From an uncultured Lachnospiraceae bacterium (lineage in GTDB: Bacteria; Bacillota; Clostridia; Lachnospirales; Lachnospiraceae), in contig CAKRPI010000051.1 in the NCBI GenBank assembly GCA_934376945.1, positions 1-15,791 on the forward strand: 15,791 nt of DNA. The letters run 5' to 3'. A program made the position numbers and the translations under genes. Within the stretch, counting starts at the first letter, position 1. Every line of letters starts with the position of its first letter. The notes under the pieces are model-generated. The model saw only the letters and a program-made list of their open reading frames with translations, had not been told where the DNA came from and did no database searches. Below are positions 1 to 7,500 of this stretch, piece after piece.

Positions 1-63
1 GGGAGTCGAACCCCCGGCACGTGGTACCGGAAACCACTGCTCTATCCTCTGAGCTACAGACGC
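1..63 (-). tRNA. tRNA-Arg (anticodon CCG), 3' end cut by the window edge
   Basis: Read on the minus strand from position 63, the sequence gives a 7-nt acceptor 5' strand (GCGTCTG), then TA and a GCTC D-stem. The anticodon arm is GTGGT-TTCCGGT-ACCAC (plus 37 to 21), with anticodon CCG at plus 28-30. A GTGCC variable region and a T-arm with a TTCGACT loop follow. The anticodon reads the arginine codon CGG. Only three bases of the 3' T-stem strand remain, so about a dozen 3' nucleotides, including the acceptor 3' strand, lie left of position 1. The cloverleaf elements visible are regular and suggest a functional gene. Confidence 0.95.
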
Positions 64-80
64 ATTTTTAATACTTATTT

Positions 81-109
81 ATCATAGCACAGGATTTTCG
101 AATTGTAAA
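81..109 (-). promoter_or_regulatory. Promoter for tRNA-Arg (extended -10)
   Basis: On the minus strand there is a -35 TTTACA (plus 104-109), a 17-nt spacer (87-103) and a -10 TATGAT (plus 81-86), directly preceded by TGC, the extended -10 element. The start point would fall near 74, about ten bases before the tRNA 5' end at 63. The spacing and the extended element make this a strong sigma-A promoter. It gives the tRNA its own transcription unit, independent of the operon ending at 166-202. Confidence 0.8.
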
Positions 110-165
110 GATTGATTTTTTTATTTTTCCGCAATTTCTTTAATTTTCGATACAAATAACACAAC

Positions 166-202
166 TTCCGCCCTTTCAGATAAAAGCTCTGTAAGGGCGG
201 AA
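166..202 (-). terminator. Intrinsic terminator of the surface-protein operon
   Basis: A 10-bp inverted repeat (TTCCGCCCTT at 166-175 with AAGGGCGGAA at 193-202) continues inward, past one T-T mismatch, as CAGA/TCTG (177-180 with 188-191) around a 7-nt loop. On the minus strand it lies about 40 bases after the stop codon of the giant surface protein and is followed by a moderately U-rich stretch (GTTGTGTTATTT). The U-tract is not perfect, so efficiency may be partial. The rest of 64-242 holds the tRNA promoter and AT-rich sequence, and I see no gene in it. Confidence 0.7.
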
Positions 203-242
203 AGATTCTGTAGTATCCAAATTCTCAGGGGATTTTCCCGTT

Positions 243-3200
243 TTATTTATTCTGTCTTCTTTTTTTCTTCTCAGATACCACAGTTCCAATCAGTAACATA
301 AGTCCTGCTGTCATCCCGAAAACTGCCGGAAGGAAATTTGTCGGGTCTCCTGTTTTTACTGTTCCCGGTGTCGTCGGACGTTTCCGTTCTGTTTCTGATT
401 CTTTTGTTGTTTCTTTTTCCGTTTCACTTTCTGATTCTTTTGTTGTTTCTTTTTCCGTTTCGCTTTCTGATTCTTTGGTCGTTTCTGTTTCTGTTTCGCT
501 TTCCGTTTCTTTCGGTAGTTCCGTTTCCGTCTCTGTTTCCGTTTCTGCTTCTGTCTCCGTTTCTGTTTCCGTTTCTGTCTCAATTTCCGGAACAGGTCGG
601 TCATACATGATTACTTGTTGGATTTTCATTGTGTCTTTCACCGTAAAACGTATTGTTTCTGCTGTCTCATAACCGTCAGGTGCTGTAATTTCCGTCAGCT
701 CATACGTACCTTGTTTGAGCCGGACCAAATGGGGTTCCTGTTCTGAAGTCCACGTTTCAATCGTATTCCCTTCCAGATCTGAAATTTTCAAAATGGCACC
801 TGGAAGCTCTTCTTCTCCGGTGATCGCTCTTTTTGAGACTACAACCTGCAATGGCATATCCTTCATAACTACCTGCTGGAGCTCTGCAGTTTCTGTTACT
901 TCAAATTCTACAGATTCTGCTGTTGCATAATAATCCGGCGGAGCAATCTCTGTCAGTATATAAATGCCGCATGGAAGCTGAAAACGATGAGGTTCCTCTG
1001 TAGAATACCACCGGGTAATTTCATTCCCGTCAGTATCACAAATACTTAAAAGTGCACCAGGAAGTTCCTCTTTGCCTGTAATATCCTGTTTTGAAATCTC
1101 GACTTCAATTGGTCTGTCATACATGACTACTTTCTGGATTTGGGCTGTATCTGTCACCTCGAATGTGATCGTCTCTGCTTTGCAGTATCCGGCCGGTGCA
1201 GCTATTTCTGTCAGAGTATAAGTTCCGACTGCCAGATTCAGATAGTGTGGTTCTTCAGAAGAAGTCCAGTCTTCTATCAGCTCTCCATTTTCATCACGAA
1301 CAGTCAGCTGTGCTCCGGGCAGTTCTTTTTCCGTTGTAATATCCTGCTTTGAAATCTGTACCTGAATCGGCGCATCATACATTTCAACCTGCTGAAGCAC
1401 AACATTTTCATTCACTTCAAATAGAATCGTCTCTGCCTTTGCATATTTATCCGGTGCCGCAATTTCTGTTAATGTATATTTTCCTGCCGGAAGATTCAAA
1501 AGATGTGGTTTTTCTTCTGAAATCCAGCTTTCAATAAGTGCCCCTTCTTCTGTGCGTATTTCAAGAGAAGCTCCCGGCAGTTCTCTTTGTCCTGTAATCT
1601 CTTTTTTGGAAATCTGAACCTGGATCTGTTCATCCTCCATAATAACCTGCTGTACTTCCAGGCTGTCCGTAAGAGTAAAAGAAATCGTTTCTGCTTTTGC
1701 ATAACCAAGCGGAGCACGGTCTTCGGTCAGTGTATAGCTGCCAGCAGCCAGCCCTTTGATTCGATGTGGTTTTTCTTCTGAAATCCACTGTTCTACTATA
1801 TTTCCGGCTGCATCCCGCAGCGTAAGAAGCGCGCCGGGAAGCTCCCTGTCACCTGTAATATCCCATTTTGTAATTTCCACCTGATTTGCCTGATTGCTGA
1901 TCTTCAGGGTGTAGCATGCCTGACCTTCAATCCGTCCGTCTTTGTCAACAGATATTTTATATAATCCTGTTTCTCTGTTATAACCTGGTAATGTGTCAGC
2001 CTCATAAATGTAATACGTCGTTGCATGCAAAAGATGATCAATTTCTATTCTTCCGTTCTCATCTGTTACATATGCCGTTCCAAGGGTCGCAAGTACCTCC
2101 TCAGAAAGATGAGTTGCGTCCTGTCCAAGTTCGTCCAGCTCCTGTGCTATGAAAATTCGAAAACAGATTCCGGAAAGTGGAATCGGACAGTCCTCTGTTG
2201 CGTCTGCATCCTCCTTCTGAATGATCAGTGTTGTTTTTTCATTGATAACAGAAATTTCTGTCTGTGCAATTGTTTTCATGCGGTCAAAAGTCAGTTCGGT
2301 TTCCCAGATATGGTCGGAAGTTGCATAACCGTCACAGGAAGTCATTTCACGAATTACATATTTTCCAAGATAAAGTTCCGGAGACTGTGCCATGCCATCT
2401 GCATTGGTGGAAACAAGCGCTACCTGCGTTCCCTTTTTCAGTTCGACAGATCCGCTGTCTGTCTTCATGGTAAGAATTGTCCCCATTGGATCTGTGATAT
2501 CTTCTGCCGTATAAATTGCAAAGGTAAACCCTTCTCCCAGTGCCAATTCTGTTTTTGAATCTTTTTTCAGAATTTTAATGACACCTTTCTGCATATCATC
2601 AAAGCATTCCACAATAAGTGGTTCTTTATAGGAATAAGAGCCGTTTACAGTAAAAGAAACCGGTTCTGTAATCAGATAATTTTCAGGAGCTTCTATTTCC
2701 TTTAACGTATAAATTCCCTTTTTCAATGGTTTTGTCAGATATATTTTTCCTTCTTCGTTTGTCGTAAACGTATCCGTCATTTTTCCATAATCCAGATTGT
2801 CCTGCATTATAATCGCATTTCCATCACGATCTAAGATCTGAAATTTTGCACCTGCTTTTGGAATGATATTTCCGGTCTGCCTGTCCTTTTTCACAATCTC
2901 AAGCATTGCATTTTCCACATCATTTGTTACAACATATTTCACTTGTATACCATCCTGTGTAATCTGGATTTTTGCTTCCTTCAGTCCGGAATAGCCCTCT
3001 GGTGTGGTATTTTCATCTTCCTTCAGTGTCCATGTGCCATATACCAGTTCCTGAGCCTTCGTTGCTGCATATCCATACTGATCTGTAATAATTTCTGTAT
3101 CTGCTACAGCAGGATCTTCGTGTGTCAGCGTAAAGCGGATTCCAGAAAGTTCCCCTCGGTGAATCCATTCCTGAAGGATAGATTCATCGTAGCTGTCATC

Positions 3201-6200
3201 CAAAAACTTCATCAGCATCAGACTTCCGCGAATAACCGGATCATAGGATTCGATCCGATAGGACTTTCTGCCATCATCTGCTACAGTCACTTCATGTATC
3301 AGTGGATCCATACCGTATCCCTTCGGTGCTTTTGTTTCCTTCAGATAATATACGCCCGGAAGCATTGGTGTACTCATGGCATAACCGGAAGCATTAAGTA
3401 CCAGTACTTCAACGGGAATACTGCATTTTTCATCCTGATAAATGGTATACTCCGCCTTTTCGAATGATACCGCATTATTATTTGGAGCTGGCTTTCCACT
3501 CTCTTTATCATATTTCTGAATTTCGATCGGTTTACGAAGAATTTGTTCTTTCGATGCGATCGGATAAACTGCAGTCTGATCTGAAAGCTTCATATCCACA
3601 CGATAAATGGATGTATCAATTTCATATCCTTTGGGCCGTTTTGTTTCTTTTACATAATAAACAGCAATGGGAAGCTTTTTACTCCGCGCATATCCCAGCG
3701 CGTTTGTTGTCATAACATCAACCTCTTTGGTGCATGCAGCATCTGAATAGACAGAATACTGTGCTCCCTGAAAGGATACCGCTTCGTTTGCCGGCACCTT
3801 TTCGCCTGTTTCCTTATCATATTTCTGGACTGCGATCTGGCGTTCCTGTATTTCCTCGTCTGAACGCACCGTATATATTTTCAGCAGTTTTTCAGAATCA
3901 ATCTCTACCTTATGAATGGTTTTATCCAGATTGTATCCTGCAGGTGCCACTGTTTCTTTTACGAAATAAATTCCAAGAGGAAGCTCTCTGCTTTCTGCTT
4001 TTCCAGAATTATCTGTGGTAAGAACCTCGACCTCCTTCGTGCAGGCGGCATCACTGTAAATGATATACTTTGCACCGCGAAAAGATACTTTTTCATTATA
4101 AGGCTGCGCTTTCCCGGTAATACGGTCATATTTCTGAATCCGGATTTTTGCCGTTTCAGGCATTTCTTCTGATTTTACTGAGTATACTTGCACCGTTTTG
4201 TCTGTATTCATCGTTACCTTATGAACGGTTTTGTCTAAAGTATATCCTTTCGGCGCCTTTACTTCTTTTATGTAATACGTGGCAATCCGCAATTCTGAGC
4301 TTTTGGCATAACCGGATGCATTTGTGCGGATTGTTTCTATTTTCTTTGTACAGGCATCATCGCTGTAAATTCCGTATTCCGCATCAGCAAAAGAAAATTT
4401 TCCGCTGTATGGCTTTGCATTTCCTGTAAGTGCATCATATTTTTGAATCGCAATCGCTTTTTTTACCGGCTGCTCACGGGAGCTGACCGGATATATGGCA
4501 GTTTCTCCGTCCTGTACCATAGCGATACGGTGAACAACAGAATCAAGCTCATATCCAAGCGGTGCTTTCGTTTCCTTTATATAGTATACTGCCAGCGGCA
4601 GCAGATCACTTTTTGCATAACCATTTTTATCCGTTTTCAGAATGGTTACTTTTTTTGTACATGCATCATCAAGATAAACCGTATATTCTGCAGCTTCAAA
4701 CGTTCCGCCGAGTGCAGACGGCTTTCCTGATTCTGCATCATATTTCTGAACAGAAAGCATTTTCTGAATCGGTTCTTCATATGAAATGAAGGTTGCTGTC
4801 TCTCCCGAAACAACTTTGAGCGTGTAAAGCTTTGGATCCAGCTTATAACCTTTCGATGCTTTTGTTTCTTTTACATAATACGTACCTGCATCCAGTTCCA
4901 CCCGGTTTGTTTTGCCATCTGCAGTCGTTGTAAGTGAAGTGACCGGCTCTTTGCAGTCAGGATCCTTATATATTGTATAAACGGCACCTGCAAGAGAATA
5001 GCGTTCCTCATTTAACAGTCTGGTGCTTTTGGAAATTGCATCCAGCTTCTGCACATACGCAGTTCCTTTTTTGGGGATTTCCGGAATTTTTACTTTCAAA
5101 AACAGTTCCTTTTCTCCTGAATAATACGAGAAACCAATATCCTGATACCCCTTCAGTCCCAGCTTCAACGCCTGATAATCAACCGGGAATTTACAGGACA
5201 GCGTAAGTTCTTTCAGGCCTGCTGCAACTGTACTGTCCGCTTCCAGATGAAAACGATCTCCTCCCCGTAATGTTGCCTTTCCGGTAAAATGTTCACCTGT
5301 GGTCTCATTTACAAGGGTAATTCCCTTTGGAAGTATTACAATCGCCGCATTTTCCTCAAATGATTTGTAGATCGTTGTCTGTGTAACACTTTTATCAGAC
5401 GATTTCTGATAGGTTGCCTGAAGTTCTGCTATCGTGAGACAGGAGTTTGGATTTGGCATTCGGTTAATATAAGATGCGAGATCTTTCACCAGAGCTACCC
5501 CTGCTTCGTTGAGAACATTCGTATAATCTGAGTTATAATTCCAGTCTGTTCCGTTTAAATAAAAATAACTGAGTACATAATGTGTAATGGTATAATAATT
5601 ACTGTTCGTGCTGCAGCCGGCATTGTCCATTACTGCCTTAAGATTTACGCTGCTTCCATCACTTAGCTCTATGGTCTTCCCCCATGCAGGACCTCCATAC
5701 AGATAGAACATGCCCTTTGACATCCGACGCTCGCTCTGCGTTCCGGTGGTTCCATCCAGGTATTCTGTTGTATCTTTGTCATAAACGGTGCCACTCCCCG
5801 GCGATTTCAGTCTTGGCTGAATGCAGTAAGCTTCCCGGACAATTTTACTTCCGTCGTTTTCAAAAAAGACTACCGTTTTATGCGTTGAAGCTGCATGTCC
5901 GTTATTCAGAATGGATGGTGCCGAGCAAACACCGCTTACAACCAGCTTAAAACGATCCGGTACCGGATCTTCTTCTTCCTCAGCGGTCAGTAATACGTTT
6001 TCATTTCCGCTGCTGATCAGAAGCAGTACATTCGCTTCCGGCATTTCAAAAGAAAATAGTTCTTCTTTTTCTTCGTAAAAAAGTTCAAGCTGTTCCTGAC
6101 AAAAAGCCATTTCAAGTTCTGTAACAGAAGCATTCTTAATCTTGTATGCGGCAATTTCAAGCATGTCCAGATCTTCTGCTGCCTCCAGCGTAAACATTAC

Positions 6201-7292
6201 TTTTTGCCCCTTCTGATACCAGCAGGTATCCGCGCAGAATGTAATTTTATATTCTGTGCTTTCCGGAAACAAGACCTCATAGTGTCCTTCCGGTATTGAC
6301 AGATCTGCCCATTCATCCTCTGTTGCTTCTTCACTTTCTGTTTCTTCAGTGTCTTCCAAAACTGTTTCAGATTCTTCCTCTGAACCTGTAAATTCTGACT
6401 CAGACTCCGATGGGAATTCCGTGAACTGACACTCTCTGCCATCCTCGGATGCTTCTTCTGTACAAAGCTCTGTCTCTTCAGGCGCTTCTTCTGTACAAAG
6501 CTCTGTCTCTTCAGACGCTTCTTCTGTACAAAGCTCTGTCTCTTCGGACGCTTTTTCTGTACAAAGTTCTGTCTCTTCGGATGCTTCTTCTGTCCAAAGT
6601 TCTGTCTCTTCGGGCGCTTTTTCTGTACAAAGTTCTGTCTCTTCGGATGCTTCTTCTGTCCAAAGTTCTGTCTCTTCGGGCGCTTCTTCTGTTCCAAAAT
6701 TTTCTTCATGATTCTCTTCTTCGAAATTTTCTGCTCCGGTATCTTCTGTCTCTTCCTGAATTTTTTCCGGATCAGTTTCCTGTGGCGTCAAAGCTTCTTT
6801 GTATTCTGTTTGAGCCTCTCTTGGATTTTCTGTTATTAACTCCGCTGTATTATTTTCATCTGTACTTTCTGTGATTGTCTCATCCGGGCTTTCCAATGGT
6901 AAAAATTCTGCATGAAAGGTAAGATTTTCTTCCGGCATTGGAAAAGCCACCATGTGATCTGTAATCTTCACAGGCTGTTCGATACCATTTCTGATCACCT
7001 GCATTTTTTCAGTTTTCCATCCCTCTTTTGGGATTACCTGAAAAGAAACGTCTTCTTCTGCTTCGTACAAAAGTATAATATTTTGTTCTGCATTCTCCTG
7101 GTCTTTTCTATGAGATGATTCATAACGGTAATCACACGTCTCGTAAATCGGCAGGGTAACCGTATACTGTTTTTTTTGTACTGTCTGTTCTTTTTCTGCA
7201 ATTGCAGCTCGTACGTTTCCGATTCCGCTTCCGGTCACAAAAACACTCAGTGCCATCAGAAAAGACAAGATTCGTTTACTTTTTCCTTTCAT
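243..7292 (-). CDS. Giant sortase-anchored surface protein with TED-like and 15 SpaA/CnaB-like domains
   Basis: This 2349-residue secreted protein is probably an adhesin or fibre. The domain order is: signal peptide (residues 1-29, cut near VRA/A); beta domain (about 42-132); acidic stretch with eight 11-residue repeats (201-288); second beta domain (about 335-445), both copies ending in F-x-M-P-E-x-N; thioester-like module (about 450-744) with Cys490 in AYCIQP; SpaA domains 1-6 (from 745, about 100 residues each, Q-K-Y-D start and K-E-T-K-A-P-x-G-Y); diverged domains 7-10 (from 1358, 1463, 1571, 1689); and CnaB2-like domains 11-15 (from 1805, 1892, 1978, 2064, 2150). A Glu/Thr-rich linker (2236-2311), sorting motif VKTGD (2312-2316), hydrophobic helix and basic tail SEKKKRRQNK end the protein. 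The ATG has a strong AGGAGGA site at 7298-7304 and overlaps the upstream stop as ATGA. Covalent wall attachment by a sortase and intramolecular isopeptide bonds are family knowledge. The ligand is unknown. No sortase is encoded nearby. Confidence 0.93.
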   Translation of the reverse strand: MKGKSKRILSFLMALSVFVTGSGIGNVRAAIAEKEQTVQKKQYTVTLPIYETCDYRYESSHRKDQENAEQNIILLYEAEEDVSFQVIPKEGWKTEKMQVIRNGIEQPVKITDHMVAFPMPEENLTFHAEFLPLESPDETITESTDENNTAELITENPREAQTEYKEALTPQETDPEKIQEETEDTGAENFEEENHEENFGTEEAPEETELWTEEASEETELCTEKAPEETELWTEEASEETELCTEKASEETELCTEEASEETELCTEEAPEETELCTEEASEDGRECQFTEFPSESESEFTGSEEESETVLEDTEETESEEATEDEWADLSIPEGHYEVLFPESTEYKITFCADTCWYQKGQKVMFTLEAAEDLDMLEIAAYKIKNASVTELEMAFCQEQLELFYEEKEELFSFEMPEANVLLLISSGNENVLLTAEEEEDPVPDRFKLVVSGVCSAPSILNNGHAASTHKTVVFFENDGSKIVREAYCIQPRLKSPGSGTVYDKDTTEYLDGTTGTQSERRMSKGMFYLYGGPAWGKTIELSDGSSVNLKAVMDNAGCSTNSNYYTITHYVLSYFYLNGTDWNYNSDYTNVLNEAGVALVKDLASYINRMPNPNSCLTIAELQATYQKSSDKSVTQTTIYKSFEENAAIVILPKGITLVNETTGEHFTGKATLRGGDRFHLEADSTVAAGLKELTLSCKFPVDYQALKLGLKGYQDIGFSYYSGEKELFLKVKIPEIPKKGTAYVQKLDAISKSTRLLNEERYSLAGAVYTIYKDPDCKEPVTSLTTTADGKTNRVELDAGTYYVKETKASKGYKLDPKLYTLKVVSGETATFISYEEPIQKMLSVQKYDAESGKPSALGGTFEAAEYTVYLDDACTKKVTILKTDKNGYAKSDLLPLAVYYIKETKAPLGYELDSVVHRIAMVQDGETAIYPVSSREQPVKKAIAIQKYDALTGNAKPYSGKFSFADAEYGIYSDDACTKKIETIRTNASGYAKSSELRIATYYIKEVKAPKGYTLDKTVHKVTMNTDKTVQVYSVKSEEMPETAKIRIQKYDRITGKAQPYNEKVSFRGAKYIIYSDAACTKEVEVLTTDNSGKAESRELPLGIYFVKETVAPAGYNLDKTIHKVEIDSEKLLKIYTVRSDEEIQERQIAVQKYDKETGEKVPANEAVSFQGAQYSVYSDAACTKEVDVMTTNALGYARSKKLPIAVYYVKETKRPKGYEIDTSIYRVDMKLSDQTAVYPIASKEQILRKPIEIQKYDKESGKPAPNNNAVSFEKAEYTIYQDEKCSIPVEVLVLNASGYAMSTPMLPGVYYLKETKAPKGYGMDPLIHEVTVADDGRKSYRIESYDPVIRGSLMLMKFLDDSYDESILQEWIHRGELSGIRFTLTHEDPAVADTEIITDQYGYAATKAQELVYGTWTLKEDENTTPEGYSGLKEAKIQITQDGIQVKYVVTNDVENAMLEIVKKDRQTGNIIPKAGAKFQILDRDGNAIIMQDNLDYGKMTDTFTTNEEGKIYLTKPLKKGIYTLKEIEAPENYLITEPVSFTVNGSYSYKEPLIVECFDDMQKGVIKILKKDSKTELALGEGFTFAIYTAEDITDPMGTILTMKTDSGSVELKKGTQVALVSTNADGMAQSPELYLGKYVIREMTSCDGYATSDHIWETELTFDRMKTIAQTEISVINEKTTLIIQKEDADATEDCPIPLSGICFRIFIAQELDELGQDATHLSEEVLATLGTAYVTDENGRIEIDHLLHATTYYIYEADTLPGYNRETGLYKISVDKDGRIEGQACYTLKISNQANQVEITKWDITGDRELPGALLTLRDAAGNIVEQWISEEKPHRIKGLAAGSYTLTEDRAPLGYAKAETISFTLTDSLEVQQVIMEDEQIQVQISKKEITGQRELPGASLEIRTEEGALIESWISEEKPHLLNLPAGKYTLTEIAAPDKYAKAETILFEVNENVVLQQVEMYDAPIQVQISKQDITTEKELPGAQLTVRDENGELIEDWTSSEEPHYLNLAVGTYTLTEIAAPAGYCKAETITFEVTDTAQIQKVVMYDRPIEVEISKQDITGKEELPGALLSICDTDGNEITRWYSTEEPHRFQLPCGIYILTEIAPPDYYATAESVEFEVTETAELQQVVMKDMPLQVVVSKRAITGEEELPGAILKISDLEGNTIETWTSEQEPHLVRLKQGTYELTEITAPDGYETAETIRFTVKDTMKIQQVIMYDRPVPEIETETETETETEAETETETETELPKETESETETETTKESESETEKETTKESESETEKETTKESETERKRPTTPGTVKTGDPTNFLPAVFGMTAGLMLLIGTVVSEKKKRRQNK
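397..587 (-). repeat. Glu/Thr/Ser-rich linker repeats, including three 36-bp units
   Basis: Three direct units of 36 bp start at 397, 433 and 469. They encode variants of KETTKESESETE. Positions 505-587 continue as shorter Glu-Thr repeats. The units are in frame and nearly identical, so copy number can change without breaking the gene. The location, just outside the membrane anchor, fits a wall-spanning stalk. Confidence 0.85.
588..1880 (-). repeat. Five tandem CnaB2-like domain repeats (258-bp period)
   Basis: Domains 11-15 of the surface protein start at residues 1805, 1892, 1978, 2064 and 2150. The last four have an exact 86-residue spacing. Each carries I-[ST]-K near its start, LPGA about ten residues on, a Trp and E-x-P-H in the middle, L-T-E before the A-P/P-P turn, and [VIE]-M-[YKE]-D near the end. 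The exact period suggests relatively recent tandem duplication, although the copies differ at many positions. Confidence 0.9.
6429..6692 (-). repeat. Eight 33-bp tandem repeats encoding TEEA[PS]EETEL[CW]
   Basis: The array is exactly 264 bp, eight units of 33 bp, coding for residues 201-288 of the surface protein. The last residue of each unit alternates W, C, W, C and is then C in the remaining four. The final unit is degenerate (ending EDGREC). Units 1-2 and 3-4 form a near-identical 66-bp dimer, pointing to slippage or unequal crossing-over. Every unit is a multiple of three, so expansions stay in frame. Confidence 0.93.
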
Positions 7293-7459
7293 TTGAGTCC
7301 TCCTTTTTCTCTTTTGGGCATTACGTTAATTGTTTTTTGTTGTTGTTTTTCAGACTTTTCGTAAATAATTGCAAGAAATGTACAGCCTGTCATAAAAATC
7401 AGTATCAGAAGTGACAGCAATGGAACCAGAAACATGCTAATCAAAAGAATTCCTATCAT
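7289..7459 (-). CDS. Small single-pass membrane protein, translationally coupled to the giant surface protein
   Basis: I do not recognise this 56-residue protein. It opens with a hydrophobic stretch of about 32 residues (MIGILLISMFLVPLLS onward to FLAIIY), followed by a short polar, basic tail ending KREKGGLK. The start at 7459 is chosen because AAGGAAG lies a few bases upstream. The reading frame stays open to an ATG at 7531, which would add 24 very basic residues, but that ATG lies inside the upstream gene and has no ribosome binding site. The stop TGA overlaps the ATG of the giant protein (ATGA, 7289-7292), and the tail codons for KGG contain that gene's ribosome binding site. The upstream DUF5688-like gene ends 41 bases before the start. 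A role in export or membrane organisation of the surface protein is only a guess from context. Confidence 0.65.
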   Translation of the reverse strand: MIGILLISMFLVPLLSLLILIFMTGCTFLAIIYEKSEKQQQKTINVMPKREKGGLK

Positions 7460-7500
7460 TTTCTTCCTTTCTTTTTCTTTACGTTTTGATTTTACCTTGC

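Noticed and set aside
115..150. T-rich run as a second terminator
   Set aside because: No adjacent GC stem is present, and it lies upstream of the tRNA promoter on the minus strand.
338..672. Hydrophobic plus-strand frames resembling membrane proteins
   Set aside because: They are the antisense of the Glu/Thr linker repeats, with no ribosome binding site or promoter.
6429..6692. CRISPR array
   Set aside because: The repeats are contiguous coding units without spacers.
6197..6874. Repetitive frames on both strands, one rich in Lys/Arg/Gln on the minus strand and one rich in Leu/Tyr on the plus strand
   Set aside because: They are the 33-bp repeats of the surface protein read in other frames. 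The real frame has a signal peptide, domains and an anchor.
243..7292. Link between efp and the giant protein through polyproline stalling
   Set aside because: No PPP stretch is seen in the giant protein and only isolated PP occurs, so proximity to efp is probably chance.
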